NCBI RefSeq assembly: GCF_035594125.1
Contig: NC_087197.1
Location: 8,912,110-8,976,109 of the forward strand
Reading direction: 5' to 3'
DNA: 64,000 bases
Source: Scylla paramamosain
Taxonomy: Eukaryota; Arthropoda; Malacostraca; Decapoda; Portunidae
Shown here: positions 13,901 to 43,950 of the stretch, piece by piece
Layout of the letters: every line of letters begins with the position of its first letter
Position numbering within the stretch: the stretch's first letter is position 1
Translations under genes and position numbers: made by a program
The notes under the pieces: generated by a model
Databases searched by the model: none
Told to the model about the DNA's origin: nothing
Seen by the model: only the letters and a program-made list of their open reading frames with translations

Positions 13901-14887
13901 TTATCAAAAAAGTTAAATTTAGTTTTTTTTTCAGACTCTTATGTACCAAACCCTTAAAGTGCATGCAAAGCCACCTATATGGGGAAATTAAACGTCTTTG
14001 CCAAAAAACTGTCTTATGAGTGTTTTTCAGCATGTTAGGAACCAACACGATAAAACCCAAGAAAGTCAATCTATATGGGAATCCAAAACAAAATTACTGA
14101 AAACGTGTCTTTTCGGTGTTTTACGTAGAAAACGCTAAAACGGATGCAAACCAACCAAAATGAAGAAATAGAATAACATTACCAAAAAGGTATAGTTTGA
14201 GTTTTTGAAATTGTTACCTACAAAAAACGCGAAAATGCATGGAAAGCACTCTATATTGGGAAGCAAATGGACATTACGAGAAACGAGTATAATGAGTGTT
14301 TTATAGTTTCATAAGAACCACAAGGCAAAAACCGCAAAAACTCGTGTATATAAAGAAGTTTCTTACATTCCAAAATGCTGAAACTCATGAATTAGACTTT
14401 TAATTGAGAAACAGAAGTATCTTACCAAATGTGAGTATTTTTAGTGTTTTTCACATTCTTAGTTACGAAAATCCGAAATTACAAGCGAAACTAGTTTTAT
14501 GTGGGAAAAAATGACATTACCAGAAAAGTGTCTTTTGAGTGTTTTAGAGCGTGATATGCAACAAAGCACTAAAAAGCAGAACAATCACATTACATGGGAA
14601 TAAAACCAACTTTTACCAAAAACATGCCTTTAAGTGTTTTTAACTCCTGACATAACAAAACGATAAAACGCATGCAAAACACCCTTTATGGAGAAACAAA
14701 ATAACATTACTAAAAACATGAATTTAAGTGTTTTTGATGATGTTACCTATAAAAACGCTTAAATACATGTAAAGAACCCTATGTTTGTGAAATGAATGGA
14801 TATTACGAAAATTATGTATTATGAGAGTTTTTAGGTTCCTTAAGTACCAAAAAGCTAATACACTCAAACAACACTCTTTATAGAGAG
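7908..14887 (+). repeat. Satellite HOR array, forward block 2
   Basis: About six HORs of about 1.1 kb. A subunits start near 8095, 9205, 10305, 11395, 12495, 13600 and 14705. Most B subunits carry GGTACC (KpnI) near AGGTACCGAG, about one site per HOR. The stretch 9.7-14.6 kb is collinear with 27.65-32.2 kb at an offset near 17.95 kb and belongs to the 6.3 kb superunit family. From 8.0 to 9.2 kb it resembles 39.5-40.7 and 51.7-52.9 kb. No gene is supported. Confidence 0.93.
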
Positions 14888-32856
<17,969 letters not shown>

Positions 32857-33308
32857 CACGCATTTAGTAAGGTTGCTCTGTTTCTCAATTAAGAGTGTTA
32901 TTCAAGAGTTTCAGCATATACACGAGTTTTTGCGTTTTTTGCCTTGTGGCTTTTTTGAACTATAAAACATTCATTATACACTTTTCTTGCAATATCCCTT
33001 TCTTTCCCAATATAGAATGCTTTGTATCAATTTTCGCGATTTTTTTGTAGGAAACAAGCACAAAAACACTCAAAATATACATTTTTTGTAATGTTATTCT
33101 GCTTCTTGATATTGGTTGGTTTGTATCAGTTTTAGAGTTTTTCTACGTAAAACACTGAGAAGACACGTTTTCAGTAATTTTCTTTTGGATTCCCACATAG
33201 AGTGAGTTCCTTATTATTTATCGTTTTGGTGTCTAACATGCTAAAAAACACCCAAAAGACAGATTTCTGGTAACGTCTTTAATTTCCTCATATGGGAGGC
33301 TTTGTATG
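32857..33308 (-). repeat. Inverted module, copy without the LINE
   Basis: It has the same entry junction (GTGTTTTTGA then CACGCATTTAG) and exit junction (CTTTGTATG then TCTTTTCAG) as 4445-7907, but no retrotransposon. It shows the undisturbed sequence at the LINE site (33061-33080). A short internal deletion is seen at TTTCAGCATATACACG. Confidence 0.9.
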
Positions 33309-36300
33309 TCTTTTCAGTGTTTTTAAGCGTGGTACGCAATAAAGCACTAAATGCCAGGGCAATCACATTACATGGGAATAAAACCAAATTTTACCAAGAA
33401 CTTACCTTTAAGTGTTTTTGAGCCACTTACGTACCAAAACGCTAAAACGCATGTAAAATACATTTTATGGAGAAACAGAATAACATTACCAAATACATGT
33501 ATTTTGAGTGTTTTTGATCATGTTATGTATAAAAACGCTTAAATACATGCAAGGAACCTTATTTTTGGGAAACGAAAGAACATTACGAGAAACGTGTATT
33601 ATGAGTGATTTTTAAGTTCCTTAAGTACCAAAAAGCTAAAACCCAAAAATAACTTTTTAATTAAAAAAAAAATAATTGTTATTCATCTTCATAGGTACCG
33701 AGATGCCAAAATTCTGCCAAAATTCATGGAAATTTTGTAAAAAAAAAAATCATTATAAAAAATATAATTTTAGCTTTTTTCCGGAGTTATGTACAAACTC
33801 TGAAGTGCATGCAAATCCATCTATATGGGGAAATTACACGACTTTACCAGAAACCTGTCTCGAGTGTTTTTCAGCAATTTTTTGAATTTTTGAACAATAT
33901 TACTTAAAACGTGTGTTTTCAGTGATTTACGTAGAAAAACGCTAAAACGGATGCAAACCAACCAATATGAAGAAATAGAATAACATTACCAAAAAGATAT
34001 ATTTTGTTGTGTTTTTGAGCTTGTTACCTACAAAAAATGCAAAAATGGATGGAAAGCACTTTAAATTGGCAAAGAAGAGGACATTACGAGAAACGTGTAT
34101 GAGTGTTTTATAAATTGACAAGAACCACAAGGTAAAATACTCAAAAACTCGTGTACATAAAGAAGTTTCTTACATACCAAAAAGCTGAAACTCATCAATA
34201 ACACTTTTAATTTTGAAACAGAAAAAACCTTACGAAATGTGTGTATTAGAAAAGTTTCTTACATACCAAAATGCTGAAACTCATGAATAACACTTTTAAT
34301 TGGGAAATAGAACAACCTTACTAAAAACTGTGTTTTGAGTTTTTTTTCACATTCTTAGTTACCAAAACTCAAAATTCCATGCAAAACTAGCTTTATTTGG
34401 GAAAAAAGTGATATTACCAGAAAAGTGTTTTTTGAGTGTTTTTGAGCGTGTTAGGCAATAAAGCACTAAAAAGCAGGGGAATCACATTACATGGGAATAA
34501 TAACAACTTTTACCAAGAACTTGCCTTTAAGTGTTTTTGAGCTAATTACATACGAAAACGCTAAAACGCATGCAAAACACCTTTTATGGAGAAAGAGAAT
34601 AAAATTACCAAAAACATATATTTTGAGTGTTTTTGATCATGTTATCTATAAAAACGCTTAAATACATGCAAAAAACCTTATGTTTAAGAAACGAAAGGAC
34701 ATTACGAGAAATGTGTATTATAAGTGTTTTTAAGTTCCTTAAGTACCAAAAATTAAAACCCACAAATAACACTCTTTATTTAGAAAAAAAAGTAATAAAA
34801 TAAAAAAATAAGATTTTTTTTTTTGTTATTCATCTTCATAGGTACCGAAATACCAAAATTCTGGGAAAATTCAGGACTATTATACGTTAAAACAAAAATT
34901 ATCAAAAAAGTAAATTTTAGCTTTTTTTTTCGGACTCATGTACCAAACCGTAAAGTGCATCCAAAGACTCCTATATGAGGAAATTAAACGAGCTTACCAG
35001 AAATCTGTTTTTTGAGTGTTTTTCAGCATGTTAGGCACCAAAACGATAAATAATAAGGAACTCACTCTATATGAGAATCCAAAACAAAAACACTGAAAAA
35101 GTGTTTTTTCTTTCTTTTACGTAGAAAAACGCTAAAACGGATGCAAACCTACCAATATCAGGAAATAGAAAAACATTACCAAAAAGGTATATTTTGAGTG
35201 TTTTTGAGCTTGTTACCTACAAAAAAACGCGAAAATTGATGCAAAGCACTCTATATTAAAAAACAAAAGGATTTTGCAAGAAAAGTGTATAATGAGTTTT
35301 TTATAGTTCAAAAGAACCAAAAGGCTAAAAACACAAAAACTCCTGTATATGGAGAAGGTTCCTAAATACAAAAATGCTGAAACTCATGAATAACACTCTT
35401 AATTGAGAAACAGAACAACCTTACTAAATGCGTGTATTTTGAGTGCTTTTCACATTCTTAGTTACCAAAACCCCAAATTGTATGCAAAACCACCTTAATG
35501 TGAGAAAAAAATGACATTACCAGAAAAGTGTCTTTTAAGTGTTTTTGAGCGTGATAGGCAATAAAGCACTAAAAAGCAGGGCAATCATATTACATTGGAA
35601 TAACACCAATTTATACCAAAAATTTGCCTTTAAGTGTTTTTGATGTCCTTATATACCAAACCGCTAAAACCCATACAAAAACAAACTTTATGGAGAAACA
35701 GAACATTACCAAAAACATGTATTTTGAGTGTTATTGATATTGTTATCTATATAAACGCTTAATTACATGCAAAGAACATTATGTTTGGGAAACAAAAGGA
35801 TATTACGAGAAACGTGTATTATGAGTGTTTTTTTAAGTTTTTTATTTTTTTAAGGCCTTTATTTAGAAAATAAAAAAAATATAAAGAAATAGGATTTTTT
35901 TTTTTTGTTATTCATATTCATAGGTACCGAGATGCCAAAATTCTGGAAAAATTCAGGGCAATCATATGACAGAAGAGTGTTATCAAAAAAGTTAATTTCC
36001 GGTTTTTTTTTATTGGACTGTTATGTACCAAACCTTAAAGTGCATGCAAAGAGGAAATTAAACGACCTTACCAGAAATATGTGTTTTGAGTGTTTTTTTT
36101 AGCATGTTAGGCACCAAAACGATAAATAATAAAAAAAAACTCACTCTATAGGGGAATCCAAAAAAAAAAGCTACTGAAAACGTGTCTTCTCAGTGTTTTA
36201 CGTAGAAAAACTCTAAAACGGATGCAAAGCAACCAATATCAAGAAATAGAAAAACGTTACTAAAAAGGTATATTTTGAGTGTTTTTGAGCATGTTACCTA

Positions 36301-39177
36301 CAAAAAAAGCGAAAATTTATGCAAAGCACTCTATATTGGGAAAGAAAAGGACATTGCAAGAAAAGTGTATAATGAGTGTTTTATAGTTCATAAGAACCGC
36401 GAGGCGAAAAACGCAAAATCTCGTGTATATGGAGAGGTTTCCTAGATACAAAAATGCTAAAACTCATGTACGAGTATAACACTCCTAATTGAGAAACAGA
36501 ACAGCCCTAATAAATGCGTGTATTTTGATTGCTTTTTGTATTCTTATCAAAACCCAAAATTGCATGCGAAAATAAATTTCTGGGAAAAAAAAAGACTTTA
36601 CCAGAAAAGTGTCTTTTGAGTGTTTTTGAGCATGATACAAAATAAAGCACTAAAAAGGAGGGCAATCACATTACGTTGGAGGAAAACGAGTTTTTACCAA
36701 GAACTTGCATTTATGTGTTTTTGAGCTGCTTATATACCAAAACACTAAAACGCATGCAAAACACTCTTTATGGGGAAACAGTATAACATTACCAAAAACA
36801 TGTATTTTGAGTGTTTTTGATCATGTTACCAATAAAAACGCTTAAATAAATGCAAAGAACACTATTTTTGGGAAACGAAAGGAGATTACGAGAAACGAGT
36901 ATTATGAGTGTTTTTAAGTTCATTAATTACCAAAAAGCTAAAAGCCACAAATAACACTCTTTATTGAGAAACAATAAATAAATAAAAAAAATATATAAAT
37001 ACAATATTTTTTTCCTTTCTTATTCATCTTCACAGGTACCGAAATGCCAAAATTCGGGCAAATTTTAGGAAATTATGTGAAATAAGAACATTATCAAAAA
37101 AGTTAAATTTAGCTTTTTTTTTTCGAACTGTTATGTACCAAACCCCTAAAGTGCATGCAAAGCCACCTATATGTGGAAATTAAATGTCTTTACCAGAATA
37201 CGGTCATATGAGTGTTTTTTAGCATGTTAAAAACCAACACGATAAATAACGTGGAATTCAATCTATATGGGAATCCAAAACAAAATAACTAAAAACGTGT
37301 CTTTTCGGTGTTTTACGTAGAAAAACGCTAAAACGGATGCAAACCAACCAATATGAAGAAATAAAATAACATTACCGAAAAGGTATATTTTAAGTGTTTT
37401 TCAAATTGTTACCTACAAAAAACGCGAAAATGGATGGAAAGCACTCTATATTGGGAAGGAAAAGGACATTACGAGAAACGTGTATAACGAGTGTTTTATA
37501 GTTTCACAAGAACTACAAGGCAAAAAACGCAAAAAATCGTGTATATTAAGAAGTTTCTTACATTCCAAAATGCTGTAACTCTGGAACAACACTCTTAATT
37601 GAGAAAAAGAACAATCTTACTAATTGCTTGTATTTTGAGTGCTTTTCACATCCTTAGTTACCAAAACCCCAAATTGCATGCGAATCCAGCTTTTTTGTGG
37701 GAAAAAAATGACATTACCAGAGAAATGTCTTTAGAGTTTTTTTTTGAGCGTGTTAGGCAATAAAGCACTAAAAAGCAGGGCAATCACATTATATTGGAAT
37801 AAAACCAATTTTTAACAAGAACTTGCCTTTAAGTGTATTTTCAGCTCCTTTTATACCAAAACACTAAAATGCATGCAAAATACACTTGATGGTGAAACAG
37901 AATATTACTAAAAACATGTATTTTGAGTGTTTTTGATCATGTTACCAATAAAAACGCTTAAATATATGCAAAAAACCGTATTTTTGGGAAATGAAAGGAC
38001 ATTACGAGAAACGTGTATTATGACTGTTTTTAAGTTCATTAAGTACGAAAAAGCTAAAAGCCATAAATTACACTCTTTATTGACAAAAAAAAAAGTAAAT
38101 AAGTAAAAAAATACGATTTTTTTTTTCATTCTTATTCATCTTCATAGGGAACGAGGTGCCAAAATTCGGGCAAAGTTCAGGAAATTATATGAAATAAGAA
38201 CATTATCAAAAAAGTTAAATTTAGCTTTTTTTTCGGACTGTTATGTACCAAACCCCTAAAGTGTATGCAAAGCCACCTATATGAGGAAATTAAACGTTTG
38301 CCAGAAAACTGTCTTATGAGTGTTTTTCAGCATGTTAGGAACCAAAATGATAAAACCCCAGGAAGTCAATCTATATGGGAATCCAAAACAAAATTACAGA
38401 AAACGTGTCTTTTCGGTGTTTTACGTACAAAACGCTAAAACGGATGCAAACTAACCAAAATGAAGAAATAGAATAACATTACCAAAAAGATATATTTTGA
38501 GTGTTTTTGAAATTCTAACCTACAAAAATCGCGAAAATGGATGGACAGAACTCTATAATGGGAAGCACAAGGCATCAAAAAGCATGTTAAGTATCAAAAC
38601 GATAAATAATATGAAAGTCACTCTATATGGATATCCAAAACAAAATTACTGGAAACGTGTCTTTTAAAAGATTTACGTAGAAAAACGCAAAAACGGAGGC
38701 AAAACTAACCAATATGAAGGAATAGAATAACATTACCAAAAAAGTATATTTTGTGTGTTTTTGAGCTTGTTACATAAAAAAGAAACTCGAAAATGGATGC
38801 AAAGCACTCTATATAAGGAAAAAAGAGGACATAATGAGAAACGTGTATAATGAGTGTTTTATAGTTCACCCTAATCACAAGTCAAAAAACGCCAAAATAC
38901 CAAAATACTGAAACTCATGAATAACACTCTTAATGAAGAAACAGAACAACTTTACTAAATGCGTGTATTTTGAGTGTTTTTTTTTTTACATTCTTAGTTA
39001 CCAAAACCCATAATTCCATGCGAAACTAGCTTTATGAGGGAAAAAATGACATTACCAGAAAAGTGTCTTTGAGTGTTTTTGAGCGTGTTAGGCAATAAAA
39101 CACTAAAAAGCAGGGCAATCACATTACATGGGAATAAAACCAACTTTTAAGAAGAACTTGCCTTTTAGTGTTTTTGA
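33309..39177 (+). repeat. Satellite HOR array, forward block 5
   Basis: Five HORs with A subunits near 33484, 34607, 35705, 36788 and 37907. The end of the block (38570-39177) carries the E variant TTTTAAAAGATTTACGTAG. That variant precedes the inverted module here and at 4.3, 32.3 and 50.8 kb. No gene is supported. Confidence 0.92.
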
Positions 39178-39660
39178 CACGCATTTAGTAAGGTTGCTCT
39201 GTTTCTCAATTAAGAGTGTTATTCATGAGTTTCAGCATTTACACGAGTTTTTGCGTTTTTTGCCTTTTGGATTTTTTGAACTATAAAACATTCATTATAC
39301 ATTTTTCTCGCAATGTTTTCTACGTAAAACACTGAGAAGACACGTTTTCAGTAATTTTCTTTTGGATTCCCACATAGAGTGTGTTCCTTATTATTTATCG
39401 TTTTGGTGTCTAACATGCTAAAAAACACCCAAAAGACAGATTTCTGGTAACGTCTTTAATTTCCTCATATGGGAGGCTTTGCATGTCTTTTCAGTGTTTT
39501 TAAGCGTGGTACGCAATAAAGCACTAAATGCCAGGGCAATCACATTACATGGGAATAAAACCAAATTTTACCAAGAACTGGCCTTTAAATGTTTTTGAGC
39601 TCCTTACATAACAAAACGCTAAAACGCATGCAAAATACATTTTATGGAGAAACAGAATAA
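33484..39660 (+). repeat. 6.2-kb superunit, copy 2
   Basis: Tandem neighbour of 27130-33483 with the same order of HOR variants, ending with its own inverted module (39178-39485). The copy is slightly shorter because the inverted module has lost its F part. Confidence 0.82.
39178..39485 (-). repeat. Inverted module, internally deleted copy
   Basis: The same two junctions bound it as in 32857-33308. Inside, TTCTCGCAATG runs directly into TTTTCTACGTAAAACACTG, so the reversed F subunit is gone. The same deletion is present at 51377-51677, linking these two copies. Confidence 0.9.
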
Positions 39661-42600
39661 CATTACCAAATACATGTATTTTGAGTGTTTTTGATCATGT
39701 TATCTAAAAAAACGCTTAAATACATGCAAAGAACCTTATGTTTGGGAAACGAAAGAACATTACGAGAAACGTTTATTATGAGTGATTTTTAAGTTCCTTC
39801 AGTACCAAAAAACCTAAAACCCACAAATAACACTCTTTAGAAAAAAAAAATAAATGAATAAATAAAAAAAATAAAAAAATGGAATTTTTTTTGTTTTTTT
39901 GTTTTTCATCTTCATAGGTACCGAATTGCCAATATTCTGCCAAAATTCAGGGAATTTATGTGAAAAAAAAGAACATTATCATGAAAGTTAATTATAGCTT
40001 TTTTTTCTGATTGTTATGTACCAAAACTTAAAGTGCATGCAAAGCCACCTATATAGGTTAAACGACTTTACCAGAAACCTGTCTTTTTAATGTTTTTCAG
40101 CATGTTAGGCACCAATATGATAAATAATATGAAAATCAATCAATATGTGAATCCAAAAGAAAATTACTGAAAACGTGTCTTTTCAGTGTTTTACGTAGAA
40201 AAACGCTAAAGCGGATACAAACCATCCTATATGAAGAAATAGAATAACATTACCAAAAAGATATTTTTTGAGTGTTTTTGAGCTTATTACCTACAAAAAA
40301 TGCAAAAATGGATGTAAAGCACTGTATATTAGGAAACAAAAGGACATTACGAGAAATGTGTATAATGAGTGTTTTATAGTTTTAAAAGAACCACAAGGCA
40401 ATAAACGTAAAAACTCGTGTATATAGAGAAATTTTTACATACCAAAATGATGAAATGCATGAATAACACTTTTAATCGATAAACAGAACTACCTTACCAA
40501 ATTGTGTATTTTAAGTGTTTTTCACATTCTTAGTTACAAAAATGCAAAATTACATGCGAAACTAGCTTCATTTGGGAAAAAAAAAGACATTACCAGAAAA
40601 GTGTATTTTGAGTGTTTTTGAGCGTGATATGCAACAAAGCACTAAAAAGCAGAACGATCACATTACATGAGAATAAAACCAATTTGTACGAAGAATTTGC
40701 CTTTAAGTGTTTTTTAACCCCTTATATACCAAACCGCTAAAACGCATGAAAAACAAACTTTATGGAGAAACAGAATAACATTACCAAAAACATGTATTTT
40801 GAGTGTTTTTGATCATGTTATCTATAAAAACGCTTAAGTACATGCAAAGAATATTATGTTTGTGAAACAAAAGGACATTACGAGAAACGTGTATTATGAG
40901 TGTTTTTATAAGTTCCTTAAGTACCAAAAAGCTAAAACTCACAAATAACACTCTTTATTTAGAAAATAAAAAATAAAAAAAATAAAATAAATAGGATTTT
41001 TTTTTTTGTTATTCATCTTCATAGGTACCGAGATGCCAAAATTCTGTAAAAATTCAGGGCAATTATATGATAAAAGAATATTATCAAAAAAGTTAATTTC
41101 AGCTTTTTTTTTCGGACTGTTATGTACCAAACCCTATAGTGCATGCAAAGCCTCCAATATGAGGAAATTAAACGACCTTACCAGAAATCTTTGTTTTGTG
41201 TGTTTTTAAGCATGTTAGGCACCAAAACGATAAATAATAAGGAACTCACTCTCTATGGGAATCCAAAATAAAGTTACTAAAAATGTTTCTTCTCAGTGTT
41301 TTACGTTGAAAAACGTTAAAACGGAAGCAAACTAACCAATATCAAGAAATAGAAAAACGTTACCAAAAATGTATATTTTGTGTGTTTTTGAGCTTTTTAC
41401 TTACAAAAACGCGAAAATTGATGCAAAGTACTCTATATTGGGAAACAAAAGGACATTGCAAGAAAAGTGTATAATGAGATTTTTATAGTTCAAAAGAACC
41501 ACAAAGCAAACAACGCAAAAACTCGTGTATATGGAGAGATTTCCTAGACATCAAAATGCTGAAACTCATGAATAACACTCTTAATTGAGAAACAGAACAA
41601 CCTTAATAAATGCGTGTATTTTGAGTGCTTTTCACACTCTTAGTTACCAGAAACCCCAAATTACATGCGAAAATAGCTTTGTGGGGAAAAAAAAGACTTT
41701 ACCAGAAAAGTATCTTTTGAATGTTTTTCAACGTGATAGGTAATAAAGCACTTAAAAGCAGGACAATCACATTATATTGGAATAAAACCATTTTTTACCA
41801 AGAACTTGCCTTTAAGTGTTTTTGAGCTCCTTTTATACAAAACTGCTAAAACACTTTCAAAACACACTTTAAAGAGAAACATAATAACATTACCAAAACC
41901 TTGTATTTTGAGTGTTTTTGATCACGTTATCTATAAAAACGCTTAAATACATGCAAAGAACCTTATGTTTGGGAAACGAAAGGACATTACGAAAAACGTG
42001 TATTATGAGTACCTTAAGTACCTTAAGTACCAAAAAGGTAAATCCCACAAATAACACCCTTTATTGACAAAAAATAAATAAATAAAAATAAATTAAAAAA
42101 ATAGGATTTTTAAATTTTTTTTTATTTACCTTAATAGGTACCAAAATGCCAAAATTCTGGGAAAATTCAGGGCAATTATATGCTAAAAGAATATTACCAA
42201 AAAAGTTAATTTTAGCTTTTTTATATACCAAACCCAAAAGTGCATGCAAAGTCTCGTACATAAGGAAATTAAACCACCTGATCAGAAATCTCTCTTTTGA
42301 GTGTTGTTCAGCATGTTAGGCACCAAAACAATAAATAATAAGGAACTCACTCTATATGGGAATTCAAAACAAAATTACTGAAAACGTGTCTTCTCAGTGT
42401 TTTACGTAGAAAAACGCTAACACGGATGCAAACAAACCAATATAAAGAAATAGAAAAACATTACCAAAAAGGTATATTTTGAGTGTTTTTGAGCTTTTTA
42501 CCTATAAAAAACACGAAAATTGATGCAAAGCACTATATAATGGGAAAGAAAAGGACATTGCATGAAAAGTGTATAATGAGTGTTTTATAGTTCAAAAGAA

Positions 42601-43592
42601 CCATAAGGCAAAAAATGCAAAATCTAGTGTATATGAAGAAGTTTCGTAGATACCAAAATGCTGAAACTCATGAACAACACTCTTAATTGAGAAACAGAAC
42701 AATCTTATTGAATGTGCGTATTTTGAGTGCTTTTTTACATTCTTAGTTTTCAAAACCCCAAATTGCATGCGAAACCAGCTTTATGTGGAAAAAAAATGAC
42801 ATTACCAGAAAATGCCTTTGAGTGTTTTTTGAGCGTGTTAGGCAAAGAAGCACTGAAAAGCAGGGCAATCACATTACATTGGAATAAAACAAATTTTTAA
42901 TAAGAACTTGCCTTTAAGTGTTTTTGAGCTCCTTATATACCAAACACTAAAACGTATGCAAAATACACTTTATGGTGAAACAGAATAACATTACCAAAAA
43001 CATGTATTTTGAGTGTTTTTTATCATATTTCCAATAAAAACGCTTAAATGACATTACCAGAAAAATGTCATTTAAGTGTTTTTGAGCGTGATATGCAACA
43101 AAGCACTAAAAAGCAGAAAAATCACATAACTTGGGTATAAAACCAACTTTTACGAAGAACTTGCCTTTAAGTGTTTTTTTTAACTCCTTACATACCAAAA
43201 CGCTAAAACGCATGTAAAACACCCTTTATGGAGAAACAGAGTAACATTACCAAAAATATGTATTTTGAGTGTTTTTGATCAAGTTACATAAAAATGCTTA
43301 AATACATGTAAAGAACCCTATGTTTGTATAAGAAAAAATCATTAAGAAAATCGTGTATTATGAGTGTTTTTAAGTTCCTTAAGCACCAAAAAGCTAAAAC
43401 ACACTAATAACACTTTATAGAGAGAAAAAAAATTTGTTATTCATATTCATAGGTACCGAGATACCAAAATTCTGGAATAATTCAGGCAAATTTAAAAAAA
43501 TAATAATTTCAGCTTTTTTCCGGCGTTATGTACCAAACCCTGAAGTGCAGGCAAAGCCACCTATATGGAAAAATTACTCAACTTTACCAGAA
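39486..43592 (+). repeat. Satellite HOR array, forward block 6
   Basis: Forward HORs with A subunits near 39661, 40780, 41890 and 42988. The stretch is repeated at 51678-54339 with an offset near 12.2 kb. At 43035-43050 an A subunit runs into I (CGCTTAAATGACATTACC), so B to H are missing. The identical shortcut recurs near 54083. Confidence 0.92.
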
Positions 43593-43950
43593 ACCTGTCT
43601 TTTCAATGTTTTTCTTTTTCAATGTTCAATGTTTTCAATTTTTTTCAATGTTTTTCTGGTAAAGTCGAGTAATTTTTCCATATAGGTTGCCTTGCTCTCC
43701 ATAAAGGGTGTTTTACATGCGTTTTAGCGTTTTGGTATGTAAGGAGTTAAAAAAAAACACTTAAAGGCAAGTTCTTCGTAAAAGTTGGTTTTATACCCAA
43801 GTTATGTGATTTTTCTGCTTTTTAGTGCTTTGTTGCATATAACGCTCAAAAATACTTAAAAGACATTTTTCTGGTAATGTCATTTAAGCGTTTTTATTGG
43901 AAATATGATAAAAAAAAACACTCAAAACACATGTTTTTGGTAATGTTATT
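42984..43950. repeat. Fold-back palindrome with interrupted left arm
   Basis: The left arm 42984-43234 (end of J, A, I, J) pairs with the right arm 43696-43950. A shorter inner pair is 43553-43592 with 43652-43691. Between the inner arms is a 59-base loop containing slipped copies of CAATGTTTTTC. The left side has an extra 318 bp (43235-43552) without a partner. Arm identity looks very high by eye, for example both sides carry the unusual AAATATGAT/ATCATATTT and TACCCAAGTTATGTGATT. Confidence 0.88.
43652..43950 (-). repeat. Reversed satellite segment (right arm of fold-back)
   Basis: Satellite in reverse orientation, ending where ...GTAATGTTATT meets forward I (AGCACTAAAAGCCAGGG) at 43950/43951. 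It is unrelated in junction sequence to the four shared inverted modules. Confidence 0.88.
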
